NCBI RefSeq assembly: GCF_051622035.1 | Contig: NC_135357.1 | Span: 15,127,001 to 15,191,000, forward strand | Direction of reading: 5' to 3' | DNA length: 64,000 nt | From: Arctopsyche grandis | Lineage: Eukaryota; Arthropoda; Insecta; Trichoptera; Hydropsychidae | Part shown: positions 22,365 through 35,064 of the stretch, in pieces | Numbering within the stretch: position 1 is the stretch's first letter | Layout: each line of letters starts with the position of its first letter | Made by a program: the position numbers and the translations under genes | Notes under the pieces: generated by a model | What the model was told of the DNA's origin: nothing | What the model saw: only the letters and a program-made list of their open reading frames with translations | The model's database searches: none

Positions 22365-25300
22365 TTAATCATTCAAGGCAACCCATGCATTTTCACCATC
22401 GGATAGTTGTATTTGCACCAATCGCAAAGTTCCATCTTCACCAACCAGCACCTCACTAACTTCGTGTGTATTATCACCATCAATTATTTCTATTCTTTGG
22501 GGGTCCAACATATCTTCATCGATAACGCCTTCGGTACTCTCCAAGTAAGTTTCTTCGTCCGGCATTATTTCTACTTCTGTTTTGGTTATTATTGCTGAAA
22601 ATATATTTCATATAAATAAAATAAAACACAATCTAAATAATAGTTACAGGACAATTATTAATCAAAACTAACCTGTTCCATCGTGAGATTCATCAGCGGC
22701 ATTGACTAATATTGGAATATTCTGTTTAAAGTCATTCGAAGAGTCTTCTTTTTTCACCTATTGATAAAACAGTAATAATTTTACTTACATCAATTATTTT
22801 ATACCAAATTAACAAGACGTGATTACTTACTTTAGTGCTGATTTCTTCTTGTCCATTTTCTATGACAAATGTATTTCTACCGTCAAATGAAGAGGTTTCC
22901 GTGTCCCCACCCAGTCTTGGTTGATTTACTACAATAGTATCACTCAAATGTCCCTACAAAATTACCATTATTATAAAATAGAAATAAAATCGGAAAACGC
23001 TTATTAAAATAATAAATTTAAAAAAAACCTGTGTATGCATATGAGCATAGAGCATAGGTTTTCGCATAAAACCAGCACCACAATCCAAACATTCATACGG
23101 CTTTTTATCGGAATGTACAAATCTGTGGGCATTTCTATTGTCACGCGAATTAAAAGCCTTTTGACACACCTGTAAATTATAAAATAGATCAATAAAATAA
23201 AATATGAGATGAGGTAAAACCTTTACAGCAAAGGCAAATGCGTAATATGGACTGATAACAATGCAATTAAACTGTACATACTTCGCATTTATAAGGTTTT
23301 TCTCCACTGTGTATCCTTTGATGCTTTTTGAAATGTTCGGGATAAACAAACGTAGCATCGCAAACTTGACAACGGAACGGTCGCTCTCCAGTATGTGTTG
23401 CCTTTATGTGATACTCCAGCAATCTGATGAATGAAATAATCAATTTTATTGGCCATCGATGATTACAATTTATAACCTACATACATATGTATGTATATAT
23501 AATTTTTATGACGTACCGTCTCCGCTTGAAACACTTTTCACATAAATGGCATTTATACCGCTTGTCGTCAAAATGTGTAGCCCTCTTATGCGACTGGAGA
23601 TTGCTGCGCTGAGAAAAGCTTGCACCGCATATATCACACACGTACGGCCGCTCACCAGTATGCGTCCTTTCGTGATCGCGTATTTCGGCCCTACGTGCAA
23701 AGCCTTTACCGCACGTTTTGCACTTATACGGTTTGAATCCGGTGTGCACAACACCGTGAACTTCTAAATTGTGTTGTGTACCAAAAGCTTTGCCTATACA
23801 ACAACAACGAAAATTTATCAATGCTTGATCGCACATGTGGAAAGATCACGGAATAAAAATACGAATAATATATTCACCGCAAATTTTACAAACATAATCC
23901 TTGATTCCTAAGTGGGTTTTCTCGTGTTGGGTTAAATTTTGTAATGTGAGGAATGATTTTCCACACTGAGAGCAAGTATAAGGCCGTGGTCTATCCTAAA
24001 ATTTACACAATTACACAGTTTTATTTTTACAAGTTGCTGAAAAATTATATATAGTAAAATATGCACTTACCATATGAGTTTTCATATGAGATTGGTGAGT
24101 ATACTTAGAAGAAAAATTCTTTCCACACATATCACAATTGTAAGGTTTTAGACCTTTGTGAATATTGCTATGCTCTTCCAAAAGATTTTTTGACCTATAA
24201 ATAATTAAAATTTTGTTTCAATTAAAGAATATTTCAATTTTGTACATCAAGCAATATCGATAGATATTATGGATACTCATTATGGACCGCATGAACTTTT
24301 TCAAGAGACTTTACGAGTCACAGCAAAAATAAGGGCGAAATCACCCCCTGGAGTGTTTTCGGTGATATTTTGTCCTTATATTGATAAAGACTAATCCCGT
24401 ATTTGATGAAATATAGGAGAAACTTGTCGAAATAATAAGATCCTACGAATTAACAATGAACTGGGAACGCCCTGTCTTGACTGGAAGCCATAAAGATGTG
24501 CCATGCTGTTCATTTGAATGTGTTTTCACCCTAATAGCTTTTGAAAATTAAACACGGCTCCCAACTATTTTTATCAAATTGAAAATTTGAATACAGCTTC
24601 TTTAGATCATTGTGTTATTCATCTCTGAAGAATGCTACGCGAGAAAAAACCAGTTGATTTCGATATCCGGACATTTGTTCCTTAAAATAAATTCCTTGGA
24701 AAAAAAGTCAAGCTTTAAACTATAGAAATGTATATTTTTTTAATTAATTTAACGATATTTTGGACAAATATCGATATAAAATGTATATATTTTTTTGTTA
24801 TGAATGTTTTAAATATTACAAATGTAAATTGTTTTTTTTTTTTTTGTATAAATAAATGCCATTTCATTGTTATAAACTGGCCTTTATTTTAATTTAAAAC
24901 CGAAAACCCAAGGTAGCTGAGGAATGGTCAAGAAATTTCTGAATATATGTAAATGAAGTTAAGTTTCGAATATATTGAAACTCACATATACAATTAAATT
25001 TGATTTTAACTTTACTCTAATTCAAAATTAGGACAAAAAAGTTTTAATAATAATTTAAAACCAATGTTTAAGAAAAGAGCCCTACGACTATGGTTTCTCC
25101 CATCTATACACGGTTTGTAGCATACTAACAATATTTTAAATCGCTGTCAAACAATCTTGTTTCAATGTAATTCTGACTTAATTTGATGGCCACTAATGTG
25201 CAAAGTTTATTTTCATAGCTAAAACAATGACAGCATTACGTTGGATAATATTTATCTAAAAATCCGCAGGCTAATGTCATTCCCTCTTAATAAATACACA

Positions 25301-28300
25301 TGCTGCATATTCATGTAGCAATTAACTTGATAAAAGCGCTCATGCTTTTAAGCTTCAATTAGCAGCCAAAGTTTATCTATAAACATACTGTGGAATAGAA
25401 CGAGCATACATGTGAACATCGTGAGAGCATTGATTGAAGCCGACAGCTCATGTTAATAGCTAAATCGCAAAATAAACATAGGGACAGTCCTCGCACCAAA
25501 ACAAACGACAAACGGTTGAATGCTATAAAATAACCAACACCCACTCCACACCCTAGTCTACAGTCTACACCACCGCATATAAATGCATGGCTATATTTGC
25601 ACGTTGAGGTTGATTGACAAAGGAACGAATATGCAACACAAATACAACAACCAACGTTCCATATCTCCGACTTTCTCTACAATGTGACAGTGACAGTGAC
25701 AGATGACAAGGCGGGCGGCAACCTAGTAGCCGACAGCATCACTAGAACATCTGTGGCGAAAAGCGGAAACGCATATACGCACCCACTCTCTCACTATTAG
25801 CACGAGTGAGAGGCGTATATGCATGCTAATTCTCTGGAGATTACGGATATATGCGTTTATGGCCCATAGTGAGTTAATTAAGTACGTTTAAATAAATTTA
25901 AAAGTAGCGTTTGATAATAGAGTAAATAAATAATTACCCAAACTTCTTATTGCAAATATTGCAATGGTAATTCTTCGACCGCCAATGTAGAAACCTCTGA
26001 TGTTTTCTTAAAAGGGTTTGAGACTCGTATACTTTGCTGCATATATCGCATTGGTATTCACCTTTTTTAGACACGTGTTGCGCTATATGCGTAAAAAAAG
26101 AAAGAAAAACATTTGGATGCGACCAACCCATGAATCTCTTATATACATATTTAAGGAATATAAGCAATGTCAAAAACAAAATTTGTTAATGAAGCACACA
26201 TGCATATATCCACATACATATATAACAAATATGTATATTTGAAATTGTTGTGATTGCTTACACAAGTGTTCAAGTATGCTGTCCTTTGTCGTGTGCACAT
26301 CTCCGCACGGTGAACAGATATAAATTTTTGTATTATGCACAGTTTTCATGTGTTCCCTTATCATGTTTGCGTCACAAAGGCGAATAGAATTTTCTTCATC
26401 TAATTTTTAAACATATTAAGAAAATTGTATTGTATTTACCAGTAAATACTGATTAATCGTAATGTAAGTCAGAAGATTTAGTCAGTATGATACCAATCAT
26501 TTATAAATACAGTTGTGTGCTAAAACAAAATCAATTGCATAGTACCCATTTCACTAGGATTGTCTTCTTTCTTAATATTTTCCTCTTTACTTTTGTCTCC
26601 TACTGTCGAGTCACACATTAAACAAGAATATAAGTTTTCTGCTGCTTTCATGGCCTGTGAAAGAAATTACAACAATTATCCTCTGTATTGTGATAAAAAA
26701 TAAAATATATTTTTATAAATCATAAAACATAATAAATTAATCTATTGTCTTACAGTTGGGTTAGATGGATCAGTATCCATTTCTAAATTATCTGCAGAAT
26801 CATCTTTATCGTCTTCATCTTCTAAGCCTAAGATGCCATTGATCTTCTTATTTTTAAACATTTCCCTATTAAAAACACCGGGACTAAATTTTATAATACT
26901 ACCGCCATCTATAAACAAAAAAAATCGTGTTCCAAAAACGCCAGAATAATTATTTAATTTTCTATTCTAGCAAACGAACCTTTCAAATTTATTGTTTCAT
27001 AGTGAACAATATCATCGTCGTCATTGTCTTGGTCTGGTAGAATCACCTCTATCTAATAGCACAATTTAAATAAAAATATATTATGAAAATGTATTTTATA
27101 CAAATATTCATAAAAGCAATCGCTTTTAATCTTTCTTACATTTCCATCTTCATCAGTCCTGTATATATTCCCTTGATCATCTTGTATTATATTTTTTCCC
27201 GCATGATGTACAACTTTTATAATATTACCATCTTCGGTCTGTTCCATTAGTATTGTTCCATCTTCTAATAGCATATCAGAACTACTATTATCCACTATTT
27301 CCAGTTCACTTATGACATATTTATCATCATTTTGCTGTTCCTCCGTTGAAGTTTCCTCAGTTTTAACGATTATGCCATCATATTCACTTAGATATTCTGT
27401 GACTCCACTTTTTTCACATTCTTCAATTTTAGTTTTTATTTCCTCAACGTCTTGTTGATTTGATATTTTAATTTGATTTGTATTATCTAAAGAGTTATCG
27501 CATTCGCTATTTTTATCAGAATCACCTTCAGCTTGGTGTAGTTGCTGCATTTGTAGTTCGACAGGATCCACCTGTAAATGGAACCGCGAGGTCACCAATT
27601 TTTTTAAATTATAATTATAATATTATAATAATTACATTAGTCATATTTCCAAACCTGGTGTTTTTCTTCTTCTGTAGTATCTATCGAATTAGGGAGTTTT
27701 GATGCATTTATTGGAATTTTTATTGCTGGTTTTTGAATGGTAATCTTTTTCCCTTTGTGTCCAACAATTACAAGATTAGCTGGCATAGGTGCTATTTTTT
27801 TAATTTCCGAAAATTTAGATGACTTTATCCATTCAGTAGAATTTGAATCGTCCGTTGAAATGAATTCTTCTTTAATTTTAATACTTTCATTATTCACAAC
27901 TTTTGCATTCACATGAGAATCCATCTCTAAATTGGTATATGATTCACGGTCCAAATTATTTTTCTCTACTGTATTTCTAAAGTGATTGAGAACTTCCGCT
28001 TTGATTTCATTTACTCTGAAAATATAAAATAATATTATGACACAGAATATTAGATTGATAATTCTTTTAATTACTTCAATACATACCTGAACTCCAACTC
28101 ATCATACTCTCGCAAGAGTTTGTAGCACTTTTTACATGCAATTAAAGAGTGGACACTTTCTTTATCAAGTTTTTTACCAATAATATCGCCAATACAGAGA
28201 GCTATTGTTTTATTAGATGTTGGCAATTTATTCTGAAAAATAAATACAAAATTTTAAATTGAGTTCAGTGATGTTTACAATTATTTAATCAGTTACAAAT

Positions 28301-28429
28301 AGAATGTATGTATATATGTATTAAGTTTAAATCATTTGCCTGATCGTGAAATATTTCAACTGCATTCCTGACTGAAACTCCAACTCGACTGTTACACACA
28401 AAACAGTGCGGATTTTCTTCAGCATCCAT
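22365..28429 (-). CDS. ZAD-domain C2H2 zinc-finger protein, about 12 fingers, 17 exons
   Basis: This is a probable nuclear DNA-binding factor. An N-terminal ZAD ([12 protein letters not shown] ... [20 protein letters not shown]), an arthropod zinc-binding dimerisation domain, is followed by an acidic linker of about 280 residues and then a finger array: [132 protein letters not shown], plus one or two degenerate ones before them ([12 protein letters not shown]). Exons from the start: 28429-28340, 28232-28089, 28015-27655, 27571-27140, 27052-26980, 26908-26754, 26654-26546, 26399-26262, 26082-25938, 24194-24071, 23995-23878, 23793-23517, 23423-23282, 23169-23029, 22953-22831, 22757-22673, 22594-22365. 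Phases agree (exon 2 limits within 2 bases). Intron 1 appears to be GC-AG. Orthologue not assigned; array-type ZAD genes evolve fast. Confidence 0.9.
24195..25937. other. Large intron 9 of the zinc-finger gene, repeat-bearing
   Basis: At 1.7 kb this intron is far longer than the gene's other introns. Positions 24345-24480 share a dispersed repeat with 51735-51880 (ggtgatattttgtccttata, gaaacttgtcgaaataataa). A poly-T run lies at 24831-24846. A stretch at 25780-25860 carries related gagtgag/ctctcac inverted segments. No gene inside. Confidence 0.5.
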
Positions 28430-28983
28430 TACAACTGACACTGAAAGAAGACCTTAATTAAATTATTCTCATATAAAAGTGGACAATGAAAATACAAGTT
28501 AAAATATATCATATGAAAATGGAGATTAATTATTTACCCTATTATTTCATTTTTATGAATAAATCAAATTTATCCTTGAAAGTTTCCATAAGTGAAATTA
28601 TCAGTTGTATATTTGCAGCAATAAAACTCGCAACTGGAAAAAAATAGGCAAAAAATTATGCTGTGTAACAATGCAATTAATTATTTAACACCCAAAACGT
28701 ATACAAATTAAACATTTCACATATGTATGTATGTTAAAACAGCTAAAGATAAAGTCATTTGAAAATAAATGATAAATAGACCCAATTACAATACAAGTAA
28801 TTACGAATTAGAGGTTTTGAGGATTGAATTATAAATTTGAGGTTTTGAAATCACTTCATCGCTTCATCAAGGTAAAAACAGTTAAATCCTTTTTAAAACA
28901 AAAATCTAATGGAAAACAGGTAAATAAATATTTATAGAATTTTAGAAAATATTTATTTTTTTCGAATGGACATTGGATGTGTA

Positions 28984-29357
28984 CAGGGCCACCGAGAGGC
29001 ATCTCGGGCCCTGGAAAAAAATAATCTTATAGATATATATTTTTAATATGCGAAAAATCTGAATTATTAGTTACCTATATATTAAATGCTATTTTTAAAA
29101 TCAGAATTATTAGTTACCTACATATATGCTAAATGCTATTTTTTGAAATAATCGAATAAGAAAGTATGATATAATAGCGACGATTTCACATGGACAAAAA
29201 TAATGAGCGGATAGAAAAATAATAAGCATTTAGCACTAAATAAATATATGTATTTTTATGTAGAATAATATGAAATATCAATATCGATCAGTCGAACGTC
29301 CCAACACAGGACCCCTTAAGTAGTCCGGGCCCTGGAACTTTACACTCGGCGGCCCTG
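28984..29357. mobile_element. Small hAT-like MITE
   Basis: Termini CAGGGCCACCGAG and CTCGGCGGCCCTG are inverted with one mismatch; inner GGGCCCTGG is present at both ends. Flanking octamers GATGTGTA and GGTATGTT are only 5/8 alike, so this is an old copy or the duplication is uncertain. It has no coding capacity. Confidence 0.55.
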
Positions 29358-30744
29358 GGTATGTTTAAAGTTTTGAAATGCTGTCTAACAAAGTGAAAAA
29401 TTAAATCTAAAGGGCTGACCACACTAGGCGATAGTGTGCTGCATCAACGCAGCGCAGCACATCAGAGTTGGTACAAAAGGCAACTTTGACGCGCCACTCG
29501 TAGTGCGTTCCATTTCATACAAACAATATTTAGCCGCGCTGCATCGCTGCAGGGATTGTATTTTCAATTCGGCATTCATTAATGAACCTTTTCAGTGAGA
29601 TAAAACCAGCACTCTTTTATCTAATACATAGATGGATTGAAATATTTAAGATATTCAGCGAAAAATGTCTCCTGCAAAAGTATTGATAAATTAGTCGAAT
29701 AACTATTTTGCTAAGAATTTTTTCATCGATGTAGTCTAGTGATAAAACCGTAATTGAATTTTGAAACTTTAAAATGTTTGCTAATTGCTAGGTATAATTT
29801 TAAACCTGGCTTGTGTAGAATTTTATAAGACCTTTGAGGAAATTAATTAATTTTTTCGCAATATTAAATATCAAAAAATAAAGGTAAAGGGGGGACTGCA
29901 TCGACAGCATGGCCCAGCCATTGGGGGGGGGGGGGGGGGACAGCCATGGCTCTAGCCCGGGGGTCCAGCACCGAGATCAAATTTATTACGAAATTGAGAA
30001 GTGTATTTCGTCTTCGTACTCCGTAATAGTAGTTCAAGTAGTAATTTGTCGGTGATACCTTAGCTATAATTTTTAAACCATGACTTCTAATCGAAACTTG
30101 TGAAAATAAATGTTATCACTTATCAGGTGATCCTCAATCTTATTACTCTTTAATGTGTTGTGAAAAACATTGATGAAATAATTTTTAATTTCAATTTTGA
30201 AACTTTGGGGGCGGGCTCAAACATGATAGCGCAGGGATCCAGCCCGGCATGTGCGGGCCTTGATCGACAGGTATGCACGCAGCTGACCAACAACCTCCTC
30301 GGGACGGGCCCGTTTATAAACATTGGAATCGATTTTTAAATTTTATAAATGCGTCCACTATTCTCATATGTTCGTTCACGTTTTTAACGATTGAAGCTTT
30401 TGGGAAAATCTTTTTAGAAATGTCCTGGCTTAGAATTCGAAAAATTGGCCATCTAAAGTAATTAGCATCGTATTTTAAGAGCGCAATATCATAATTCATA
30501 TGTTAATAAAAGTGCGTTCATGAAAACAATTGAATATTGATTTTTAAATATATATTTTTTTATTCAGGTCAAACGATCGTTCGCATTTACTATGGAGCAA
30601 TAGTAGGTGGAGTAGAATCTGAAAAAAACAACACTCGTGAGGGACGCGTCAAAAATGGCGGGAGGGTGATTATCTAAATGAGCTGAAACGAAATAGTAGG
30701 CTCGAGCATCGCACATCGCACATCGTCCAGTGTGGGCATTCGAA
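29358..30744. other. Intergenic DNA between zinc-finger gene and maf-S promoter region
   Basis: There is a poly-G run at about 29922-29939 flanked by decayed repeat-like text (cagcatggcccagcc; ccagcccggcatgtgcgggc). I see no conserved coding frame. Confidence 0.4.
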
Positions 30745-31425
30745 TCATAAACAGGGCGACATCCGAGACGAAGTAGGGTGGAGTGGGTGGGGTGAGGTGA
30801 GGTGGGGTGGGGTGGGGCGATGGCGGCCCTGATCAGTGCTCACCCACACCCACGTCCACGCCCGCACTCGACTCGCGCTTTCAGATTCACCGTGGTGGTA
30901 GTGGATGCGGGTGCGAGTGCGAGTGCGAGTGCGGGTGCTACGCCTGCGATCTGCACGTGGCACACCTGCGAGCTGCAGCAGTGCCGCCACTGCAGCCGCT
31001 CGCCGCTCGCCACTCGCCCGCCCGCCCGCATGTCCGCTTGACAGCTCGTCGAGGGGACGCGGTCGGTGGCGGTCGGTGACGTTCGGTGACGCCACTGAGC
31101 GTCCTCATACGTCACCCGTCATCATCGAAGGGGCGCAACTTGGTACTCACCGGTGGGTCGCGAAGGTCGCAGGTCGCAGGTTTCAGGGGTGTTGCGGGGG
31201 CGCGGGAGGGGCGGGGTGCGGGAGGGGCGACGCCGCGGTTGCCAGCAGTGCGCCTCTGGAGGCGGACGACCAACCGTACCATAGACGATGCGCCGCTCCC
31301 GCTTTCGCTCCGCCTCGCGCGCCGAAGCGTTTCTCCTACGCTGAACGCCGGTTCGTTTGTCGGTTTTACATCAATTTCAAGCCGTTCTTTTCAATTTTAA
31401 TACCATGGCGTTCAAAATAAAGGTA
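30745..31425 (+). promoter_or_regulatory. GC-rich, CpG-dense island: probable promoter/5' exon of maf-S
   Basis: This is a sharp GC-rich island in AT-rich surroundings, with GGGGT/GAGTGCG simple repeats, many CpGs and GGGGCGGGG-like boxes (31200-31225). Several overlapping frames are open here only because of composition. At its 3' edge an ATG in good context (31404, MAFKIK) precedes a GTACTA donor at 31422, but joined to the next maf-S exon it hits a stop, so it may be a 5' untranslated exon or an unrelated start. A GC island like this is similar to the GC-rich 5' part of COG6 at 47.1 kb. Confidence 0.5.
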
Positions 31426-31639
31426 CTATTACTCAGCCAACACGAGTAATAATTGCCGTCGTATAATACAAGCTTGATTCATATTGTAGAGTATGCTTAT
31501 TTTTTTTTTAGTGCAAGGATATGTACAATAAAATGGTTCGATGATTATTCCGCAAATAGCGATCTAGCACAAGTCACTAACATCTGGCACCCACAAACTC
31601 CATCGATTTTAAGCTACTTAAAAGAACCCGAGTGCCAGA

Positions 31640-32890
31640 TTTTCCGTGACTGAGATTTTAGTGGTTTTCGTGAGATCGCTTTTTGTGGAATAATCCGTTT
31701 ACCCAATAAAATACAGGTGATATTTCAACGTGCGGTCAAACCGCGTCAAAAATTTAAGTTTAAAAATATATATGTATATAAAAATTCCTAAAAGAAATCT
31801 ATGTTTTATCACAACTAGTATTAACCTGAATATAATGCGACCTATATATGTATTTGGAGCAGGACTGAAAGAAAAAAATATTTAGTATTATATTGCACTT
31901 AACCCAGAATATTTAATTATTGAAAAACATCGCGTTTTAATCGGGCTAACGCGATATTTTGGTATCCAAACTTGAAATCCATTATTATAAGTGATATCGC
32001 ACACGAACTAAAATCTCGTTCACGGAACATGAGGCACCCGAAATTTCCAACCATCGAGAGCTACCCACACAAAGATTGTCGTGTGCGCGATCGTAATGTG
32101 CAATCCGTTTACCTTTCAATTGCAATCACAGAGAGCACACACTAAATTAAAAATATGAATGTTAATAGATCATAGAAGTATTACCAAAATGTACTTTTTA
32201 AATATAAATATTATAAAAATAATTTTTCAAAAAAAAAAAAAACAATTGTATATTTAAGATTTTAGAATTTGAGCAAAATAAAACTTTCGACATAATTGAT
32301 TTATCGAAGATTGATTAACTCGTTCTTTTAATAAATTCAAAACATCTGATTTTCTAGTCTTAAACTATATTGGTCACATATCACAATTAATCAGACTTAT
32401 GATGTCAAAAAAATCAGTACGTATGGTCACTTTAGTTCTGGAGCTTATGATTATGAATATTTTACAGGTGTAATGACTAGAGATCGGCGCTCGGTTTCTA
32501 TTTGGACAAAATAATGTGTCCACCATTGTCAGTTGCTATTGTCCTACGAAGCTAAAGAGAAAAATAAAGGTTTACAATAGAAATTGACAATGGTGAACCT
32601 ATTTTTTGGTCCAAATAGAAACCGAGCACCAATCTTTAGTAATGACCAGAGATCGGCGGACAAAAATTTTTTTGCCCACAAAAAATAGTTCACTATTATC
32701 ATTTACTATTTTCCTACAAATCAAGAGAGCAAAAAAAAAAAGGTTGACAATAGTAAAACTTTAATAATTTATTGGTAATGCTAAGGTTCTTGAGCGTCTG
32801 ACTATATTTAATGGTAAACGGATTAACAGATTATTATAAAAAGCGATCTCCTGCAAGTCACTAAAATTTCGATCAAGGAACATCTAGCAC
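31640..32890. repeat. Cluster of degraded repeats ending in AATCCGTTTACC
   Basis: 31645-31702 (gattttagtg...gagatcgcttttt...aataatccgtttaccc) is repeated in inverse at 32813-32880. Related ends occur at 32085-32113 (gtgcgcgatcgtaatgtgcaatccgtttacc) and at 37295-37345. Another inverted pair is 32485-32550 and 32578-32640 (gctcggtttctatttggac / ccaaatagaaaccgagcacc), enclosing cattgtcag/tgacaatg. These are probable foldback or MITE relics in the 5' region of maf-S. Confidence 0.5.
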
Positions 32891-32911
32891 TTGAGCTCTC
32901 GGTAGTACAAT

Positions 32912-33165
32912 GGTAAACGGACTACTAGTCATATGTGAACCAGTCACAGGACAACCGGTCGCTCTAGATCGGTCACACGTGATCACCCGTCGCACTAAAA
33001 CTGGTCACGAGAAAACTGGTCACACGCTAAAATCGGTCACGAGAAAACTGATTGACCGATTTTAGGGTGTGACCAGTTTTAGTGTGACGGGTGATCACGT
33101 GTGACCGATCTAAAGCGACCGGTTGCCCTGTGACCGGTTCACATTTGACTAGTAATCACCGAACC
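32912..33165. mobile_element. Palindromic element built from GGTCAC motifs
   Basis: The left arm (GGTAAACGGACTACTAGTCA, then TGTGAACC, CAACCGGTCGCTCTAGATCG, GTCACACGTGATCACCCGTC) and right arm are reverse complements over about 110 bases. Near the centre, TGGTCAC/GTGACCA and CGGTCAC/GTGACCG repeat every 15-25 bases. The terminal strings differ (left reads out as ..TAGTCCGTTTACC, right ..TAATCACCGAACC). Relatives: 19730-19753 (one end only), 43385-43640, 46985-47051. No coding capacity. Confidence 0.75.
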
Positions 33166-33243
33166 ACATTTTTAATGCACAAATATAAACACAAATTATT
33201 TAACGTACAAATCCAACATTGCTTTCACATATCTCTAAAGATG

Positions 33244-34328
33244 TGTGGCGGCTCGCTTATACGACATGGTCGAGTTTGGTTGCCTTCCTGCGAGTGGGAA
33301 CCAACTCGGCTGGGTTCGGAGAGCTACTACTCACTCTGTCTTCAGCTGTCATATAATAAACACGTGCATTAACATGCCAGTCGTCTCATTCGTTCATCCT
33401 CCATACTGGTGACCCCCGACATCGAGCCACGCAGCCTCGATCAATTTCAACATGCCGCTCATCCCTGCCTCGCCGAGCCAGGCAGGAAGCTACCCGCCGC
33501 GCCCCCATCGCCATCAACACGCGTCGCGGCCCGCGGGTGACAATAAACGAGCAGACACGGCTACCTACCTACCTACCTACCTACCTACCGACGTCCAGCC
33601 ACAACGTCGATGACAGGTGCTTACAAAAATGGGGGAGCGAATGAGACGACGATCTTGACAGCTGGATGTGGAGTCATGCGCGATCCACTACACATAGAAC
33701 GGTCATCCAGCACCACAAGACATACACCACCTCAGCACCATCATCATCATCATCATCAAGGCCCCGTCCGTCCCCACGAGCGTCGTCACGCCGAGACGGG
33801 CGGTAGCGCTACAACACCTCCACGAGCCACAACGACTCACAGTCCAGCTCGGAGTATCATCAACCACATCGATGCCCCTGCCGCCCCCGCCGCCCCACCA
33901 ACCGACATCAGCCTCGGAAGAGCGGCGCCGCCGCAGCATCGCATCGCGCGACCATCGGACCAGCCACCGTCCTGCTCGCGACGTCACCGCCCTCGAATCT
34001 ACCGACCATTCAGGGCGGTACACCTATGTACACAGCGGATGACCCACGTCAACAATTTTTTTCTCCCCACGTAATAATTTTTTCTCTTTGTGTAACAATA
34101 ATTTTTTTCTTTTGGTAAAATTTGTTTCTTTGTAATTTTGGTATCGCTGATGCTGGGGGGGGAGTGATGTGGCGGCTCGCTTATACGACATGGTCGAGTT
34201 TGGTTGCCTTCCTGCGAGTGGGAACCAACTCGGCTGGGTTCGGAGAGCTACTACTCACTCTGTCTTCAGCTGTCATATAATAAACACGTGCATTAACATG
34301 CCAGTCGTCTCATTCGTTCATCCTCCAT
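33244..34328 (+). mobile_element. Short non-autonomous LTR retrotransposon (TRIM-like), young
   Basis: Two LTRs, 33244-33404 and 34168-34328, are 161 bp each and identical by eye. They are flanked by a 5-bp target duplication AGATG (33239-33243; 34329-34333). LTRs begin TGTGGCGGC and contain ATAATAAA. Two bases after the 5' LTR a primer-binding-site-like TGGTGACCCC (33407) resembles the tRNA-Trp type. A purine run GGGGGGGGAGTGA precedes the 3' LTR. The 763-bp interior has a (CTAC)n run and a 154-codon frame (33610-34074) rich in His, Pro, Thr and Ala, with no gag, protease, RT or integrase motif. It must be mobilised by a full-length relative elsewhere. Confidence 0.92.
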
Positions 34329-34333
34329 AGATG

Positions 34334-35064
34334 TAAATTTCAAAGTTGAATAATAATCTTTTGTCTGTACTTAAAACAATCATTTTAAGATATATGTATG
34401 TATGTAGCTACTCATCATCCTCACATTCCTTTAATGTCTTCCAAATATTGCTTCAAGTCATTTGATTGTACTGGCTATTTTAAGTATTCATAAAACCAAC
34501 TACTCTTTTATATTATTCAATATTTATTTAATTCCATTCTTACGTATATCATCGATAAATGGAATCAAATAAAGATCAATTCCTCTTTTACCCCCAACAT
34601 TTATATAAATGTAAAATTGGTTTCTTTGCCGTATCTAGTATATGCTCTTCAAGGCTAAAATTCAAACGGACCCCGACAACTGGTCTACTAACTCTCAACG
34701 GTTTCACAGTTTCTATAAGATATTTAATAAATATTTATATCAAGAAGAATAAGGCCGTAGTTCATCGTTCTTAAACCAAAAGCTTGCATATGACGAACAT
34801 TCGTGTTTAGCGTTGTGCATTTTATAAGCTGTCATCGACATCGTGAGCTTGTTTTGTAAACTTTCATTTTGCCCTCTTTATTTAATGTATGTCTATCGAC
34901 CTCATTTTTGCTATATGAAATCATTAAAAATACGTTGTGGTATTATCCTTATTTAAAAATTCTCGAATATCTATTTCACCTAATTTCACTTTAATTACAG
35001 ACGTGCAATATTGACTCTCACATTTGGAAATCATAAGTAAATCTGTTTTACTTCTCTATCTACA
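34334..35064. other. Intron/5' region before the maf-S start codon
   Basis: AT-rich, without a recognised coding frame. A polypyrimidine acceptor (ttaattacag, ending 35000) marks the start of the exon that carries the maf-S ATG, leaving about 64 bases of 5' untranslated sequence. Confidence 0.5.

Noticed and set aside
30802-31420. Several overlapping long frames on both strands, rich in Arg, Ala, Pro and Ser
   Set aside because: Stop codons are scarce because of GC-rich simple sequence. No conserved domain and all frames open alike; treated as a promoter island.
33610-34074. 154-codon frame between the LTRs as a possible gag
   Set aside because: No gag, zinc-knuckle or protease motif. The His run comes from a CAT repeat; kept only as part of the non-autonomous element.
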